64,000 nucleotides of DNA from Oscillospiraceae bacterium (GTDB lineage: Bacteria; Bacillota; Clostridia; Oscillospirales; Oscillospiraceae): positions 124,001 through 188,000 of the forward strand of contig CACZDN010000016.1 in NCBI GenBank assembly GCA_902779945.1. Reading direction: 5' to 3'. This document shows, piece by piece, positions 25,220 to 36,331 of this stretch. Made by a program: the position numbers and the translations under genes. Within the stretch, counting starts at the first letter, position 1. Every line of letters starts with the position of its first letter. The notes beneath the pieces are model-generated. The model searched no databases. It saw only the letters and a program-made list of their open reading frames with translations, and was not told the DNA's origin.

Positions 25220-26341
25220 TTATTTCGCGTGGCGCGCAACGACGTCGGGCACGGACAGGTCGGCGCAGGCCTGGGCGAGAGCCTCGTAGTCGAGACCGGC
25301 GAGCGCAACGATCTCATCGCCGTAGTACGGCAGCTCATCGCCGGTGAAGTACTGGGCGTAGTTGGCATAGTCCTCGGAGGAGGCGACGAACATGTACGGG
25401 AAGACCATGTCATAGAAGCCGTCGGTGGAGGTGGGGAAGTTGCCCTTGATGGCGTTGTATACCATCAGGAAAGCGAAGAAGGGGTCAGCGTAGTGACCGC
25501 CGGACTCGGCAGCCATGGCGCCGGTCTCGAGCTTGACGTCGAGGTCGGGCAGGAAGTCGGTGGAGACGACGGCGATCTTGCCGGTCAGGCCCATGGCCTC
25601 GATGCCGGCGATCGCGCCGAGCAGGGTGTCGCCGCCGCCGCCGGCGACGATCAGGGCGTCGATGTCGGGATTGGCCTGGATGATGGCCTCAGCGGTGGCG
25701 CGGCCGGTGTCGGTGGTGGTGCGGCCGTACTGGGGCTCAAGAAGCGTGATCTGGTCGTTGGGGTTGGCGGCGTTCCATTCCTCAACGCCGGCCTTGTAGC
25801 CGTTCCAGCGGCCGAGGAAGGTCGCGTCGCCCGGCTCCCAGCCCTCAAGGCCGATCTTGCGGCAGCCCTTCTCGCCCAGGATGGTGACGAGGGTCTTGCC
25901 GTTGTCGAACTCGGACTCATGCACAGCGCCGACATAGTAGGGGGAGGCGCAGGCCTGGGCGTACTCGTCGGGGTTGGCGTCCTTGTCGATCACGCGGAAG
26001 AACTGGGCCACATAGACCTCGTTCTCGTCGCAGGTCTTGATGACGGAGCCCATCTCGGCGGAGGCGGAGTTGCAGATGATGATGCCGTCGCAGTCAGCGA
26101 GGGCCAGGGTCTCCGCGGATGCGGTGACCTGCTCGGAGATGTGGGCCTGGTCGACCCACTGGGTCTCGACGCCGAGGGCTTCCGCCGCCGCGTCGATCAT
26201 GCGTTTGCATTCGCTGCCGAGGGTATCGGTGGAGCTCCAGATGGAGATGCCGATCTTGATCTTGTCTTCCGCCGCGAAGGCCGGGACGGACAGACTGAAC
26301 AGAAGGGTCAGGACAAGTGCCAGTGCCAGGATCTTTTTCAT
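25220..26341 (-). CDS. Sugar ABC transporter substrate-binding protein (Peripla_BP_4 type)
   Basis: 373-residue extracytoplasmic binding protein. The first 23 residues (MKKILALALVLTLLFSLSVPAFA) form a signal peptide with an AFA-AE cleavage site; there is no lipobox cysteine. The mature part opens with KIKIGISIWSSTDTLGSECKRM and has the two-lobed periplasmic-binding-protein-I pattern. It lacks the QQKQENQIKA signature of the upstream YtfQ protein, so it binds something different. ATG 26341 is set by GGAGG upstream; the open frame continues further but only through untranslatable antisense-like sequence. It heads the operon with two permeases, ATPase and FGGY kinase. Confidence 0.88.
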   Translation of the reverse strand: MKKILALALVLTLLFSLSVPAFAAEDKIKIGISIWSSTDTLGSECKRMIDAAAEALGVETQWVDQAHISEQVTASAETLALADCDGIIICNSASAEMGSVIKTCDENEVYVAQFFRVIDKDANPDEYAQACASPYYVGAVHESEFDNGKTLVTILGEKGCRKIGLEGWEPGDATFLGRWNGYKAGVEEWNAANPNDQITLLEPQYGRTTTDTGRATAEAIIQANPDIDALIVAGGGGDTLLGAIAGIEAMGLTGKIAVVSTDFLPDLDVKLETGAMAAESGGHYADPFFAFLMVYNAIKGNFPTSTDGFYDMVFPYMFVASSEDYANYAQYFTGDELPYYGDEIVALAGLDYEALAQACADLSVPDVVARHAK

Positions 26342-26466
26342 TGCTTTTTCCTCCGTTTCATTTTTTTGTGGTTTGCATATATGGTGAATTGTATTGCGCG
26401 CAAGGGAACAGGAACAGGCTGCGCCGTCATTTTGAGCCTCAGGATGACAGGCGTATGCCGCGGGGG

Positions 26467-27540
26467 TCATGACGGCGAGGCTTTTTTCTTCGCGTCTCTC
26501 TTCCGCTCGGACACGGTGACGACGATACGCTGGATCACGATGAAGAGGGCCAGCAGGCCGCCGGTTGCGATCTTGCCCCACCAGGAGAGGAGGGTGCCGT
26601 TGAAGGTGATGAGCGCCGGGATGACGGACTTGAGCAGGACGCCGAACAGCGTGCCGATCATGTAGCCGACGCCGCCTGTCAGCAGCGTGCCGCCGATGAC
26701 CGCGCATGAGATCGCCTCCAGCTCGCCGCCGTTGAGGGCGAGGTTCCAGCCGCTCTTGACCTCCAGCAGATAGGCGAGGCCGGCCAGGACGCTGCAGAAG
26801 CCGTTGAAGCCGTAGACCAGGACCTTCGTCCGCCCGACGGGGAGGCCCATGAGTCTGGCGCTCTGCTCGTTGCCGCCGATGGCGTAGATGTTTCTGCCGA
26901 ATTTGGTTCTGTGCAGGATGTAGGTGCCGATCACGATCATCAGCAGGAACACCAGGAGGTTCACGTTGATGAACGCGATGGGCTTGATCTTCACCCATTC
27001 ACCGTCCGCGTACTTCTTGAAGTACCACTTCCAGCCCGCCAGCGCGTCGATCATCGGGTGGGAGACGGAGATCGACTCCCGGCTGATGAGGGAGCAGACG
27101 CCGCGCGCCAGGAAGTTGCCGGCCAGCGTCGTGATGAAGGGGGGCACGCCCAGATAGTGGATCGCCGCACCCTGCAGAAGGCCGATGCCGACACCCACGA
27201 CCAGGGCGACGAGCATACACACAGCGGGGTGATAGCCCAGCACGCTCGTCCCGTAGGCGACGATCATGCCGGTCAGGCACGCGACCGACGCGACAGACAG
27301 GTCGATGCCGCCGGTGATGAGCACCATCGTCATGCCCACGGCGGAAATGCCGTAATAGGAGTTGTCCTTGAACATGTTGACGAAGGTGCGCAGCGTGGTG
27401 AAGCCGATGTCGCCGAAACGGACCGCGCCGTAGCAGTAGATCAGGATAAAGATGCCGATGGTAGCGTAGACCATCACAAACTGGGGCTTGAGCAGACGGC
27501 TGGCGAGACTCTGCCGTCTATCGGGAATCCGTTCAGGCAC
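26467..27540 (-). CDS. yjfF: Galactofuranose-type ABC transporter permease YjfF-like
   Basis: Second permease of the ytfQRT-yjfF-type operon, about 357 aa with ten hydrophobic segments. GGIDLSVASVACLTGMIVAY is the conserved BPD_transp_2 motif, and GGTLLTGGVGYMIGTLFGVLL lies near the C terminus. GTG 27540 is preferred: AAGGGGGG lies about 8 nt upstream. GTG 27549, which abuts that site, would add three residues. Either way it overlaps the end of ytfT, so translation is coupled. The tail is basic (SERKRDAKKKASPS). Confidence 0.85.
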   Translation of the reverse strand: MPERIPDRRQSLASRLLKPQFVMVYATIGIFILIYCYGAVRFGDIGFTTLRTFVNMFKDNSYYGISAVGMTMVLITGGIDLSVASVACLTGMIVAYGTSVLGYHPAVCMLVALVVGVGIGLLQGAAIHYLGVPPFITTLAGNFLARGVCSLISRESISVSHPMIDALAGWKWYFKKYADGEWVKIKPIAFINVNLLVFLLMIVIGTYILHRTKFGRNIYAIGGNEQSARLMGLPVGRTKVLVYGFNGFCSVLAGLAYLLEVKSGWNLALNGGELEAISCAVIGGTLLTGGVGYMIGTLFGVLLKSVIPALITFNGTLLSWWGKIATGGLLALFIVIQRIVVTVSERKRDAKKKASPS

Positions 27541-28603
27541 GCGCGACACCCCCCTTCGGCCGTTTGAAGCTCAGCTTGGACATCTTTCTGCGGACCGGCT
27601 CGGACTGGAGCACGATCACGATGATGATGATGAGCGCCTTGAAGGCCATGGTCGCCTCGGAGACGATGCCGAAATAGTACACGAAGGTGATGATGGTGCG
27701 GATGATGATGGAGCCGATCACGGTGCCGGCGAGGCTGAACTTGCCGCCCGACATGTTGGTGCCGCCGATGACGACCGCGAGAATGGCGTCCATCTCAAAG
27801 TTGATGCCAAAGTTGTTGGAGTCGTTCGACATGACGCGGCTCGCCGTGATGAGGCCGGATATGGCGGAGAGGAAGGCCGTCAGGGCGAAGACGATCATGA
27901 TGATCCTGCGGGAATCGATGCCGCTCAGGCGGCTGGCGCTGGGGTTGATGCCGACCGATTCCACCATCGTGCCGAAGGCGGTCTTACGCACGAAGAGGGA
28001 AACGGCGGCCACCACAATGATTGTAATGATGATCGGCATCGGCAAAAACAGGAAGCTCCCCTGGCCGATCACGCGGAAGGGCGAATACAGCGTGGTGAAC
28101 TGCTTGCCGTTGGTCACGATCTGGGCGAGACCGCGGCCGCAGACCATCAGGATCAGCGTCGCGATGATGGGCTGCATCCCGATGCGGGAGATCATGAAGC
28201 CGTTGAAAAGGCCCATGAGCGTGCACACGGCGAGCGGGACCAGAATGACGAGAATGAAGGGCTTGACCGTGTAGTCGCCCGGGGTGTTGTAGACCAGCAC
28301 GTCCCAGCGCAGGAATTTCAGGGCCAGTGCGCCGCTGAGTGCCACAAGCGAGCCGACGGACAGGTCCGTGCCGCCCAGGGCGATGACCAGCGTCATGCCC
28401 ATGGAGATGATCGTGATCTCCGCGGAGCGGTTGAGAATGTCGATCAGGCTGCCGTAGAGCATCCCGGTCGCAGGCTGATACTTGATCGAGAAGAAGTCCG
28501 GCCGGATGATGAAGCAGACCAGGAGGATCAGCAGCTCGGCCACGATGGCCCAGGTGATCTTGGACTGCATGATCCCGGACAGAGAGAATCTTTTCTTTTT
28601 CAT
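27533..28603 (-). CDS. ytfT: Galactofuranose-type ABC transporter permease YtfT-like
   Basis: First permease of the operon, 356 aa, with a charged start (MKKKRFSLSGIMQSK) and about ten hydrophobic segments; GGTDLSVGSLVALSGALALKF is the family motif, and GGTNMSGGKFSLAGTVIGSII occurs near the C terminus. ATG 28603 overlaps the ATPase stop by 4 bp and has GGAGGGTGAG upstream. It would pair with YjfF to form the membrane channel. Confidence 0.87.
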   Translation of the reverse strand: MKKKRFSLSGIMQSKITWAIVAELLILLVCFIIRPDFFSIKYQPATGMLYGSLIDILNRSAEITIISMGMTLVIALGGTDLSVGSLVALSGALALKFLRWDVLVYNTPGDYTVKPFILVILVPLAVCTLMGLFNGFMISRIGMQPIIATLILMVCGRGLAQIVTNGKQFTTLYSPFRVIGQGSFLFLPMPIIITIIVVAAVSLFVRKTAFGTMVESVGINPSASRLSGIDSRRIIMIVFALTAFLSAISGLITASRVMSNDSNNFGINFEMDAILAVVIGGTNMSGGKFSLAGTVIGSIIIRTIITFVYYFGIVSEATMAFKALIIIIVIVLQSEPVRRKMSKLSFKRPKGGVARA

Positions 28604-30117
28604 GCCGTCTCACCCTCCTGCATCCCGTTGGCAATGACGTTGAGGATCGTCTGCTGCGAGCAGCCCTCGCCGTTCACCTCGCCGACCTTCTTGCGGTCGC
28701 GCATGACGACGATGCGGTTGGAGCAGCGGATGATCTCATCGAGCTCGGAGCTGATAAAGATGACCGAGACGCCTTCGCCGCACATCTCCAGCATCAGGCG
28801 CTGGATCTCGGCCTTTGCGCCGATGTCGATGCCGCGCGTCGGCTCGTCCAGGATCAGCAGATCCGGCTGCGTGGCCATCCAGCGGGCCAGGATCACCTTC
28901 TGCTGGTTGCCGCCGGACAGCTCGCCGATCTTCTTCTCGGCGTTCGGCGTGGCGATGGAGAGGAGCTTGATGTATTTGTTCGCCAGCTCGTTCTGCTCCT
29001 GCATGGAGATCGGGTGCATAAAGCCCCGTCTCGCCTGCAGCGCAAGGGCGATGTTCTCGCGAATGGACAGGTCGCCGATGATGCCGTCGCGCTTTCTGTC
29101 CTCCGGGCAGAAGGCCAGCTTCGCGTTGATGGCGTCGATGGGCTTTGCGATGGTCACCTGTTTGCCGTTGACGGTCTCGGTGCCCTCCGTCGCGGCGACC
29201 GCGCCGAAGATCAGCTCCGCGGTCTCGGTGCGTCCGCTGCCGAGAAGGCCGGCGAAGCCCATAAGCTCGCCCTTTTTGATGGAGATGTTTACATTCTGGA
29301 TCTTGCCGGGGGTGCCGAGATCCTTTGTGCTGAGCATTTCCGGCGCGTCCGGGGCGACCTCCGCCCGCTTGAGGTTGAAGATCACGTCCATGTCCTTGCC
29401 GATCATCATGGTCACAAGCTCGAGCTTGGTGATGTCCTGGATGTTGAAGGTGCCGACAAGGCTGCCGTTTCGCAGGATGGTCAGCCTGTCGCAGACGGCG
29501 AACACCTGGTCGAGAAAGTGCGTGATGAAGATGATGCCCATGCCCTCGGCCTTCAGCTCGTTCATCACGTCGAAGAGGAGCTTGACCTCGTTGTCATCGA
29601 GGGAGGAGGTCGGCTCGTCCAGAATGAGGATCTTCGCGTCGATGTCGACCGCGCGGGCAATCGAGACCATCTGCTGGATCGCGGTGGAGTAATTATTTAA
29701 GGGGCGCGTCACGTCGATATCCATGTGGAATCTCGACATCAGCTCCTGAGCTCTCTTGTTGATTTCCTTCCAGTTGATCATGCCGTGCTTCATTGGCTGG
29801 CGTCCGACGAAGATGTTCTCCGCCACCGTCAGATTCGGGCACAGGTTGATCTCCTGGTACACCGTGGAAATGCCCATGGAAAACGCATCCTGCGGGCTTG
29901 TGGGTTTGATCTCTTTTCCGTCGAAGAGTATGGTGCCGGCGTCCATGTGGTGAACGCCCGTCAGGCATTTGACCAGCGTGCTCTTTCCCGCGCCGTTTTC
30001 TCCCAGCAGCGCGTGGATCTCACCCGCCCGGAGGGAAAAGTCGACCTTGTCGAGGGCCTTCACGCCGGGGAACTGGATCTCAATGCCTTTCATTTCAAGT
30101 AAGTTTTGCTCCGGCAA
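28600..30117 (-). CDS. ytfR: Galactofuranose-type ABC transporter ATPase YtfR-like
   Basis: Fused double-NBD sugar ATPase, 505 aa. NBD1 has Walker A GENGAGKST, a diverged signature YSTAIQQMVSIARA, and Walker B ILILDEPTSSL. NBD2 has a degenerate Walker A (GLLGSGRTE), signature ELSGGNQQKVILARW and Walker B LLILDEPTRGID. The start is probably TTG 30117: AAGGAGG lies 7 nt upstream and no in-frame ATG with a good ribosome site precedes the P-loop region. It follows ytfQ after a 103-bp gap holding two hairpins. Confidence 0.9.
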   Translation of the reverse strand: MPEQNLLEMKGIEIQFPGVKALDKVDFSLRAGEIHALLGENGAGKSTLVKCLTGVHHMDAGTILFDGKEIKPTSPQDAFSMGISTVYQEINLCPNLTVAENIFVGRQPMKHGMINWKEINKRAQELMSRFHMDIDVTRPLNNYSTAIQQMVSIARAVDIDAKILILDEPTSSLDDNEVKLLFDVMNELKAEGMGIIFITHFLDQVFAVCDRLTILRNGSLVGTFNIQDITKLELVTMMIGKDMDVIFNLKRAEVAPDAPEMLSTKDLGTPGKIQNVNISIKKGELMGFAGLLGSGRTETAELIFGAVAATEGTETVNGKQVTIAKPIDAINAKLAFCPEDRKRDGIIGDLSIRENIALALQARRGFMHPISMQEQNELANKYIKLLSIATPNAEKKIGELSGGNQQKVILARWMATQPDLLILDEPTRGIDIGAKAEIQRLMLEMCGEGVSVIFISSELDEIIRCSNRIVVMRDRKKVGEVNGEGCSQQTILNVIANGMQEGETA

Positions 30118-30137
30118 TTGAATTCCTCCTTACGAAG

Positions 30138-30198
30138 CAAGGGCGGAAGGCTAGGCGCCGTCCGCCCTTGAAAATGGGGCCGGCTGAGCGCCAGCCCC
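30138..30198 (-). promoter_or_regulatory. Two stem-loops between ytfQ and ytfR
   Basis: CAAGGGCGGA/TCCGCCCTTG (30138-30170) and a GGGGC...GCCCC stem (30176-30198). Neither ends in a long T run, so they may stabilise the ytfQ message or reduce, not stop, downstream transcription. Confidence 0.55.
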
Positions 30199-30220
30199 AA
30201 GAATTCAGCTTGATGCGGGA

Positions 30221-31216
30221 TTAATACACGCGGCTGTCGATCACGTCGGCAGCGAGGACAGAGGTGACGGTTCCGAGGTCGATGCCGCCAACGCAGTCAT
30301 ACACACCCTCTTCGGGATGCAGGATGCTCTTCTCAAAGGTCTCGCCGGCCTCGAGAGCCTCGATGGTCTTCTCGACGAACGGGCCGTAGAGCGGGGTGCA
30401 CTCGATGGTGGCGTTCATCTCACCGGCGACGATGGCTTCAAATGCGGCCTTGACGGAGTCGCAGCCGACAATGATGATGTCCTTGCCCGGGACAAGGCCG
30501 GCGGCCTTGATGGCATCGATGGCGCCGAGGCCCATGTCGTCGTTCTGAACGATCAGGACGTCGATCTTATCGACGGACTTCAGCCAGGCTTCCATGACAG
30601 CCTGACCCTCGGTACGGGTGAAGTTGCCGGACTGCTGCGCGACGAGCTTCATGTTGGGGTACTCTTTCAGAGCGGCCAGGTTGCCCTCGGTACGGCCGAC
30701 CTGAGCGCCGGAACCGGTGGTGCCTTCCATGATGGCGACGCAGACTTCCTCATCGCCGCGGCCAAGGGACTTGAGATACTCGCCGGCCCAGGCGACCTGG
30801 CGGCGGCCCTCTTCGACGAAGTCACCGCCGAAGGCGGCCACGTAGTCGATCTTGTCGGCGCAGTCGGGCATACGGTCGATCAGGATCAGGGGGATCTCAG
30901 CCTCGTTCACTTCCGCCAGGACTTCGTCCCAACCGGTCTCAACAACGCCGGTGAAGAGGATGTAGTCAACACCCTGGGTGATGAAGTTGCGCAGGGCCTT
31001 GATCTGGTTCTCCTGCTTCTGCTGGGCGTCGTCATAGATCAGCGTCCAGCCCTCGTGGGCTTCGATGGTGCTTTTGATGCTGTCGGTGTTGGCGGTGCGC
31101 CAGTCGGATTCCTGACCGATCTGGGAGAAGGCGACCTTGATGTCGTCGGCATAAGCGACGACGCCAAAGGAGGCGATCATGGCCAGAACGATGACGAGTG
31201 CAAGGATCTTTTTCAT
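30221..31216 (-). CDS. ytfQ: Galactofuranose-type substrate-binding protein YtfQ-like
   Basis: 331-residue binding protein. Residues 1-23 (MKKILALVIVLAMIASFGVVAYA) are a signal peptide with AYA-DD cleavage and no lipobox cysteine. The mature protein closely follows E. coli YtfQ: FSQIGQESDWRTANTDSIK, QQKQENQIKALRNFITQGVD, TGWDEVLAEVNEAEIPLILID and QSGNFTRTEGQ. This, plus the gene order ytfQ-ytfR-ytfT-yjfF, supports uptake of galactofuranose or a similar furanose; the ligand is not proven. AAGGAGTAAAGACC precedes ATG 31216. It is the first gene of the long minus-strand sugar region. Confidence 0.9.
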   Translation of the reverse strand: MKKILALVIVLAMIASFGVVAYADDIKVAFSQIGQESDWRTANTDSIKSTIEAHEGWTLIYDDAQQKQENQIKALRNFITQGVDYILFTGVVETGWDEVLAEVNEAEIPLILIDRMPDCADKIDYVAAFGGDFVEEGRRQVAWAGEYLKSLGRGDEEVCVAIMEGTTGSGAQVGRTEGNLAALKEYPNMKLVAQQSGNFTRTEGQAVMEAWLKSVDKIDVLIVQNDDMGLGAIDAIKAAGLVPGKDIIIVGCDSVKAAFEAIVAGEMNATIECTPLYGPFVEKTIEALEAGETFEKSILHPEEGVYDCVGGIDLGTVTSVLAADVIDSRVY

Positions 31217-31749
31217 GGTCTTTACTCCTTTTCAAAAAAATTTTGGATTTGGGATTCGGATTTCCCTCTGAGCATATCAAAGCACTTTTTCCCGCCAGCG
31301 TCAAGGTCCCCGGGGCCGAAAAGCTTAAAACCGTGAAAGCAAATAAATACAAGTTTGCGGCATTGGAATAAGAAAAAAGTACAACTTCGCCCGGATACCG
31401 TTTTTTTACGCTTGTTCCGGGAAAAGTGTGTGTTTTTTTCCGATGATTCCCCGCCTGCGGGGGGCGGGGATTTTTGCTGTTTTGACCAAAAGCACTCCGG
31501 TTGACGGGGTTATTTTCCGGGTGCGTCTGTGAAAAACGGTTAAAAAACGCCCTTCCGGGCGCGCATCTTCACGAAAGTCGGTTTTCTTCCGGGGGCGTCT
31601 CGGACGGCGAAAAAAACAGTACCGCCCCGGCGATAAGCTGTGGTAGAATAGGATCGCAAAGGGCAAAACATGTCGTCCCGGGCGGAGCGGAGCCGAAGGA
31701 GCCTGACGCCGGCGCTCGGGACGACGAAGTATGGAAAGGAGGGCAAGCC
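31217..31749. other. Divergent regulatory region between ytfQ and the sugar regulator
   Basis: 533 bp. Weak promoter candidates for ytfQ on the minus strand are TTGACG-17-TTTGAT (about 31305-31277) and TTGTAT-17-TTTAAG. For the regulator only a -10-like TAGAAT (about 31644) is visible. An ATTCCCCGCC/GGCGGGGAT stem followed by TTTTT lies at 31445-31475, a CGCCCTTCCGGGCG stem near 31550 and a GGGACGAC-type repeat at 31671-31726. I see no gene. Confidence 0.7.
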
Positions 31750-32811
31750 ATGGCAGCGAAGTATCTGCTGCTTGCGGCGGAGCTCAGGCGGCGCTGCGCG
31801 CTGCTGCGGCGCGAGGGGGAGACGAGGCTCCCCGGCGAACTGCGCCTGTGTGCCGAGACCGGGTACAGCCGGCAGACGGTGCGCCGCGCGCTGGAGCTGC
31901 TGGAGCGGGAGGGGCTGATCGTGCGCGCGCACGGCAGCGGGACCTATCTGGCGGACAGCGCGCCGGTCAGAAGCGGCCGCGTCGCCGCCGTGCTGCCGTC
32001 GGTCGACACCTATCTGTATCCGCGGCTCCTGCGCGACGCCGAGTCCGTTTTGCGGGAGGCCGGCTGTACGCTCGAGGCGTACACCACGGGAGGCCTCGTC
32101 TCCCGTGAGCGCGAGGTGCTGACGCGGCTGCTGGCCGATCCCCCTGCGGGTCTGCTGATCGAGGCGGCGAAGAGCGCGCTGCCGAGCGTGAACCTGGACC
32201 TGTTCGAGCAGCTCGACAGGCGCGGTGTCCCCCTGGTGTGGGTGTACGCGCCGCTGCCCGTCCCCGCAGGCGCGCCCTGCTTTCAGGACGATAACGAGGG
32301 CGGCGCGCGCCAGCTGGTGCGGCGGCTCCGGGAGCGGGGTCACGAGCACGTCGCGGGCATTTTCAGGAGCGACGACCGCCAGGGGCACGAGCGCTACCTG
32401 GGCTTTGCCGCAGCGTTGCTGGGCTGCGGGCTGCCGCTGTGTGAGGAGCGTATCCTGTGGTTCGACACACGGGAGCGGGCGGCGATCCTCAGAGGGGAGA
32501 GCGGGCTTCTCGAGCGCTTTGCCGCCGATCTGAGGCCCTGCACCGCCGTCGTCTGTCACAACGACGAGATCGCCTATGCCCTGATCCGCTGCCTGCTGCG
32601 CGCGGGACAGCGGGTGCCGGAGGACACGGCGGTGGTGAGCTTCGACAACAGCCACCTATGCACACTCTCCCCCGTGCCCATCACCTCCCTCGCCCATGAG
32701 AAGCACCAGATGGGCACCGCCGCCGCGAAGGCCCTTCTGTGCATGATCCAGGGGCAAAAGGCCGCCGGCGCCCGCCTGCCGTGGACGCTCCGCGAGAGAA
32801 GAAGCGGGTGA
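31750..32811 (+). CDS. GntR/LacI-type transcriptional regulator (AraR-like)
   Basis: 353-residue regulator with an N-terminal GntR winged helix (about 5-68: TRLPGELRLCAETGYSRQTVRRALELLEREGLIVRAHGSGTYL region) and a C-terminal periplasmic-binding-protein-like sensor domain (about 75-345), the arrangement of AraR. Such proteins bind a sugar and release the operator. It is divergent from ytfQ, so it probably controls one or both sugar transport operons. ATG 31750 follows GGAAAGGAGGGC; a longer open frame upstream runs through repeat DNA and is rejected. Confidence 0.87.
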   Translation: MAAKYLLLAAELRRRCALLRREGETRLPGELRLCAETGYSRQTVRRALELLEREGLIVRAHGSGTYLADSAPVRSGRVAAVLPSVDTYLYPRLLRDAESVLREAGCTLEAYTTGGLVSREREVLTRLLADPPAGLLIEAAKSALPSVNLDLFEQLDRRGVPLVWVYAPLPVPAGAPCFQDDNEGGARQLVRRLRERGHEHVAGIFRSDDRQGHERYLGFAAALLGCGLPLCEERILWFDTRERAAILRGESGLLERFAADLRPCTAVVCHNDEIAYALIRCLLRAGQRVPEDTAVVSFDNSHLCTLSPVPITSLAHEKHQMGTAAAKALLCMIQGQKAAGARLPWTLRERRSG

Positions 32812-33007
32812 AAACGCAGCGCTGTCGGAAAATATGGCAGGGGCGTACACACCCGCAGAGCGTACACTCCCGGCAGCCCGCGCGGCACCATGTCGGATTT
32901 GCACACGCTCCCGGCTGTCGGGGATCGGCCCCCTTGCCGAAGGGGGGGCTGGCACGGCAGATCTCCCGCGAGGCTGAGGCAGACCCCTGTTTTTGCGCAG
33001 CCAAAAA

Positions 33008-33041
33008 ACTCCCCCGTGCAGAAGCACGGGGGAGTCTGGTT
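33008..33041. terminator. Terminator between the sugar regulator and pta
   Basis: ACTCCCCCGTGC (33008-33019) / GCACGGGGGAGT (33024-33035), flanked by A6 on the left and TTTTT on the right, so it can act on both convergent genes. Confidence 0.85.
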
Positions 33042-33052
33042 TTTGAGACGGT

Positions 33053-34051
33053 TCAGACAAGCGCGGCGGTGATGATGCTCATCTGATAGACCTCGTCGGC
33101 GTTGCAGCCGCGGGAGAGGTCGTTGATGGGGGCGTTCAGGCCCTGGAGGATGGGGCCGAAGGCCATGTAGCCGCCGAGGCGCTGGGCGATCTTGTAGCCG
33201 ATGTTGCCGGACTGGATCTCCGGGAAGATGAAGGTGTTGGCATAGCCGGCGACTGGGCTGCCCGGGAACTTGAGCTGGCCGACGACGGGGCTGACGGCGG
33301 CGTCGAACTGCATCTCACCGTCGCACGCAAGCTCCGGATGGGTCTCCTTGACGATGGCGGTGGCGTTGCGCATGAGCTCGGGGCCGGGGCCCTTGCCGGA
33401 GCCCTTGGTGGAGAAGGACAGCATGGCGATCTTCGGGTCCATGCCGAAGATCTTGGCGGTGCGCGCGGTCTCGACGGCGACCTCGGCCACCTGCTGGGCG
33501 GCGGTCAGGACGACGTTGCCCTCCTTGTCCTTCTTGTCCTCATAGGAGATGTTGATGGCGCAGTCGCCCATGGCGAGCATCTCGTCCCCGCGGACCAGGA
33601 TGAAGCAGGAGGAGACGAGGTTTGCGCCCTTCTTGGTCTTGACGAGCTGGAGCGCGGGGCGCACGGTGTCGGCGGTGGAGTAGGTCGCGCCGCCGAGCAG
33701 AGAGTCGGCCAGACCCTCCTTGACGAGCATGGTGCCGAAGTAGTTGGACTTTGAGAGCATCGCGCGGGCCTCCTCCGCGGTGGCCTTGCCCTTGCGCAGC
33801 GCGACGAAATCGTCCACGAACCTGTCCATATCGGGGTAGGTCTCGGGGTCGATGATCTCCAGTCCCTCGATATCGAAGCCGCCCCTGGCTGCCGCGGCCC
33901 TGACCTCGTCCACATTGCCGATGAGGACGGGCGTCAGAAAGCCGTCCTTTTTCAGTCTCGCGGCGGATTCGAGGATGCGGGCGTCGGTGCCCTCGGGATA
34001 GACGATCTTGCGGGGATTGGCCTTCAGGATTTCAACAAGATTTTCAAACAT
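33053..34051 (-). CDS. pta: Phosphate acetyltransferase
   Basis: Converts acetyl-CoA and phosphate to acetyl phosphate, the first step of acetate-forming ATP synthesis. The 332-residue short form (PTA_PTB domain only) has the conserved blocks IVYPEGTDARIL (residues 16-27), SKSNYFGTMLVKEGLADSLLGGA, and the C-terminal SGNIGYKIAQRLGG and GPILQGLNAPINDLSRG. ATG 34051 is chosen over a 17-codon longer frame because it carries the standard MFENLVEIL start and GGAGGTAAC precedes it. ackA is not adjacent. It has its own promoter and is divergent from the XRE-lepA genes. Confidence 0.95.
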   Translation of the reverse strand: MFENLVEILKANPRKIVYPEGTDARILESAARLKKDGFLTPVLIGNVDEVRAAAARGGFDIEGLEIIDPETYPDMDRFVDDFVALRKGKATAEEARAMLSKSNYFGTMLVKEGLADSLLGGATYSTADTVRPALQLVKTKKGANLVSSCFILVRGDEMLAMGDCAINISYEDKKDKEGNVVLTAAQQVAEVAVETARTAKIFGMDPKIAMLSFSTKGSGKGPGPELMRNATAIVKETHPELACDGEMQFDAAVSPVVGQLKFPGSPVAGYANTFIFPEIQSGNIGYKIAQRLGGYMAFGPILQGLNAPINDLSRGCNADEVYQMSIITAALV

Positions 34052-34092
34052 GGATGTTACCTCCAGCGTTATATTTGGGGTTCTGTACCATA

Positions 34093-34121
34093 AACATATC
34101 ACGAACCGGCGGCGATTTCAA
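34093..34121 (-). promoter_or_regulatory. Promoter of pta, with extended -10
   Basis: Minus-strand TTGAAA (34121-34116), 17-bp spacer ending TGA, TATGTT (34098-34093). Confidence 0.65.
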
Positions 34122-34134
34122 GATTTTATGACGA

Positions 34135-34148
34135 TTTGTATTTACAAA
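34135..34148. promoter_or_regulatory. Candidate operator TTTGTA-TT-TACAAA
   Basis: Perfect 6-bp arms overlapping the -35 box of the xre-lepA promoter; a natural place for autorepression by the XRE protein encoded next to it. Confidence 0.5.
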
Positions 34149-34169
34149 GAGGCGGCGCGTGGATATAAT
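34141..34169 (+). promoter_or_regulatory. Promoter of the xre-lepA genes
   Basis: TTTACA (34141-34146), 17-bp spacer, consensus TATAAT (34164-34169). Confidence 0.75.
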
Positions 34170-34202
34170 ATACCGACTGTTATCAAAAAATGAGGGATCA
34201 CC

Positions 34203-34525
34203 ATGGACAGGGGCTTTCCTGAAATTCTGTCTGCCCTCCGCAGGGAGCGGCAGATCAACCAGCGCACGGCGGCGAGCGATCTCGGCATCAGCCAGGCGCT
34301 TCTGAGCCACTATGAAAACGGCGCGCGCGAGCCGGGTCTCGGCTTCGTCTGCCGCGCCTGCGACTATTACGGCGTGAGCGCCGACTACCTCTTGGGCCGC
34401 AGCCCCCGTCCCGACGCCGCGAAAAGCGCCGCGGAGACGGCGTTATCGTGCCTGGAAGGCGTGGAGGCGCTGATCGGCAGCGCCCGCGCCGCCCTCGGAG
34501 AATACGCGGGAAAGGAGAACGAGAT

Positions 34526-34529
<4 letters not shown>
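34203..34529 (+). CDS. Small XRE-family regulator upstream of lepA
   Basis: 108-residue DNA-binding protein. An HTH_3 domain fills about residues 5-64 ([33 protein letters not shown]... ending SADYLLGR). The C-terminal ~40 residues are helical and probably mediate dimerisation. Its TGA overlaps the lepA ATG (ATGA at 34526-34529), so the two are translated together. GAGGG upstream sets ATG 34203. A palindrome over its promoter suggests autoregulation; the effect on lepA expression is inference. Confidence 0.85.

Positions 34530-36331
<1,802 letters not shown>

Noticed and set aside
32812..33007. Plus-strand frames between the sugar regulator and pta
   Set aside because: No ribosome site and no similarity; the stretch is an ordinary spacer ending in a terminator.
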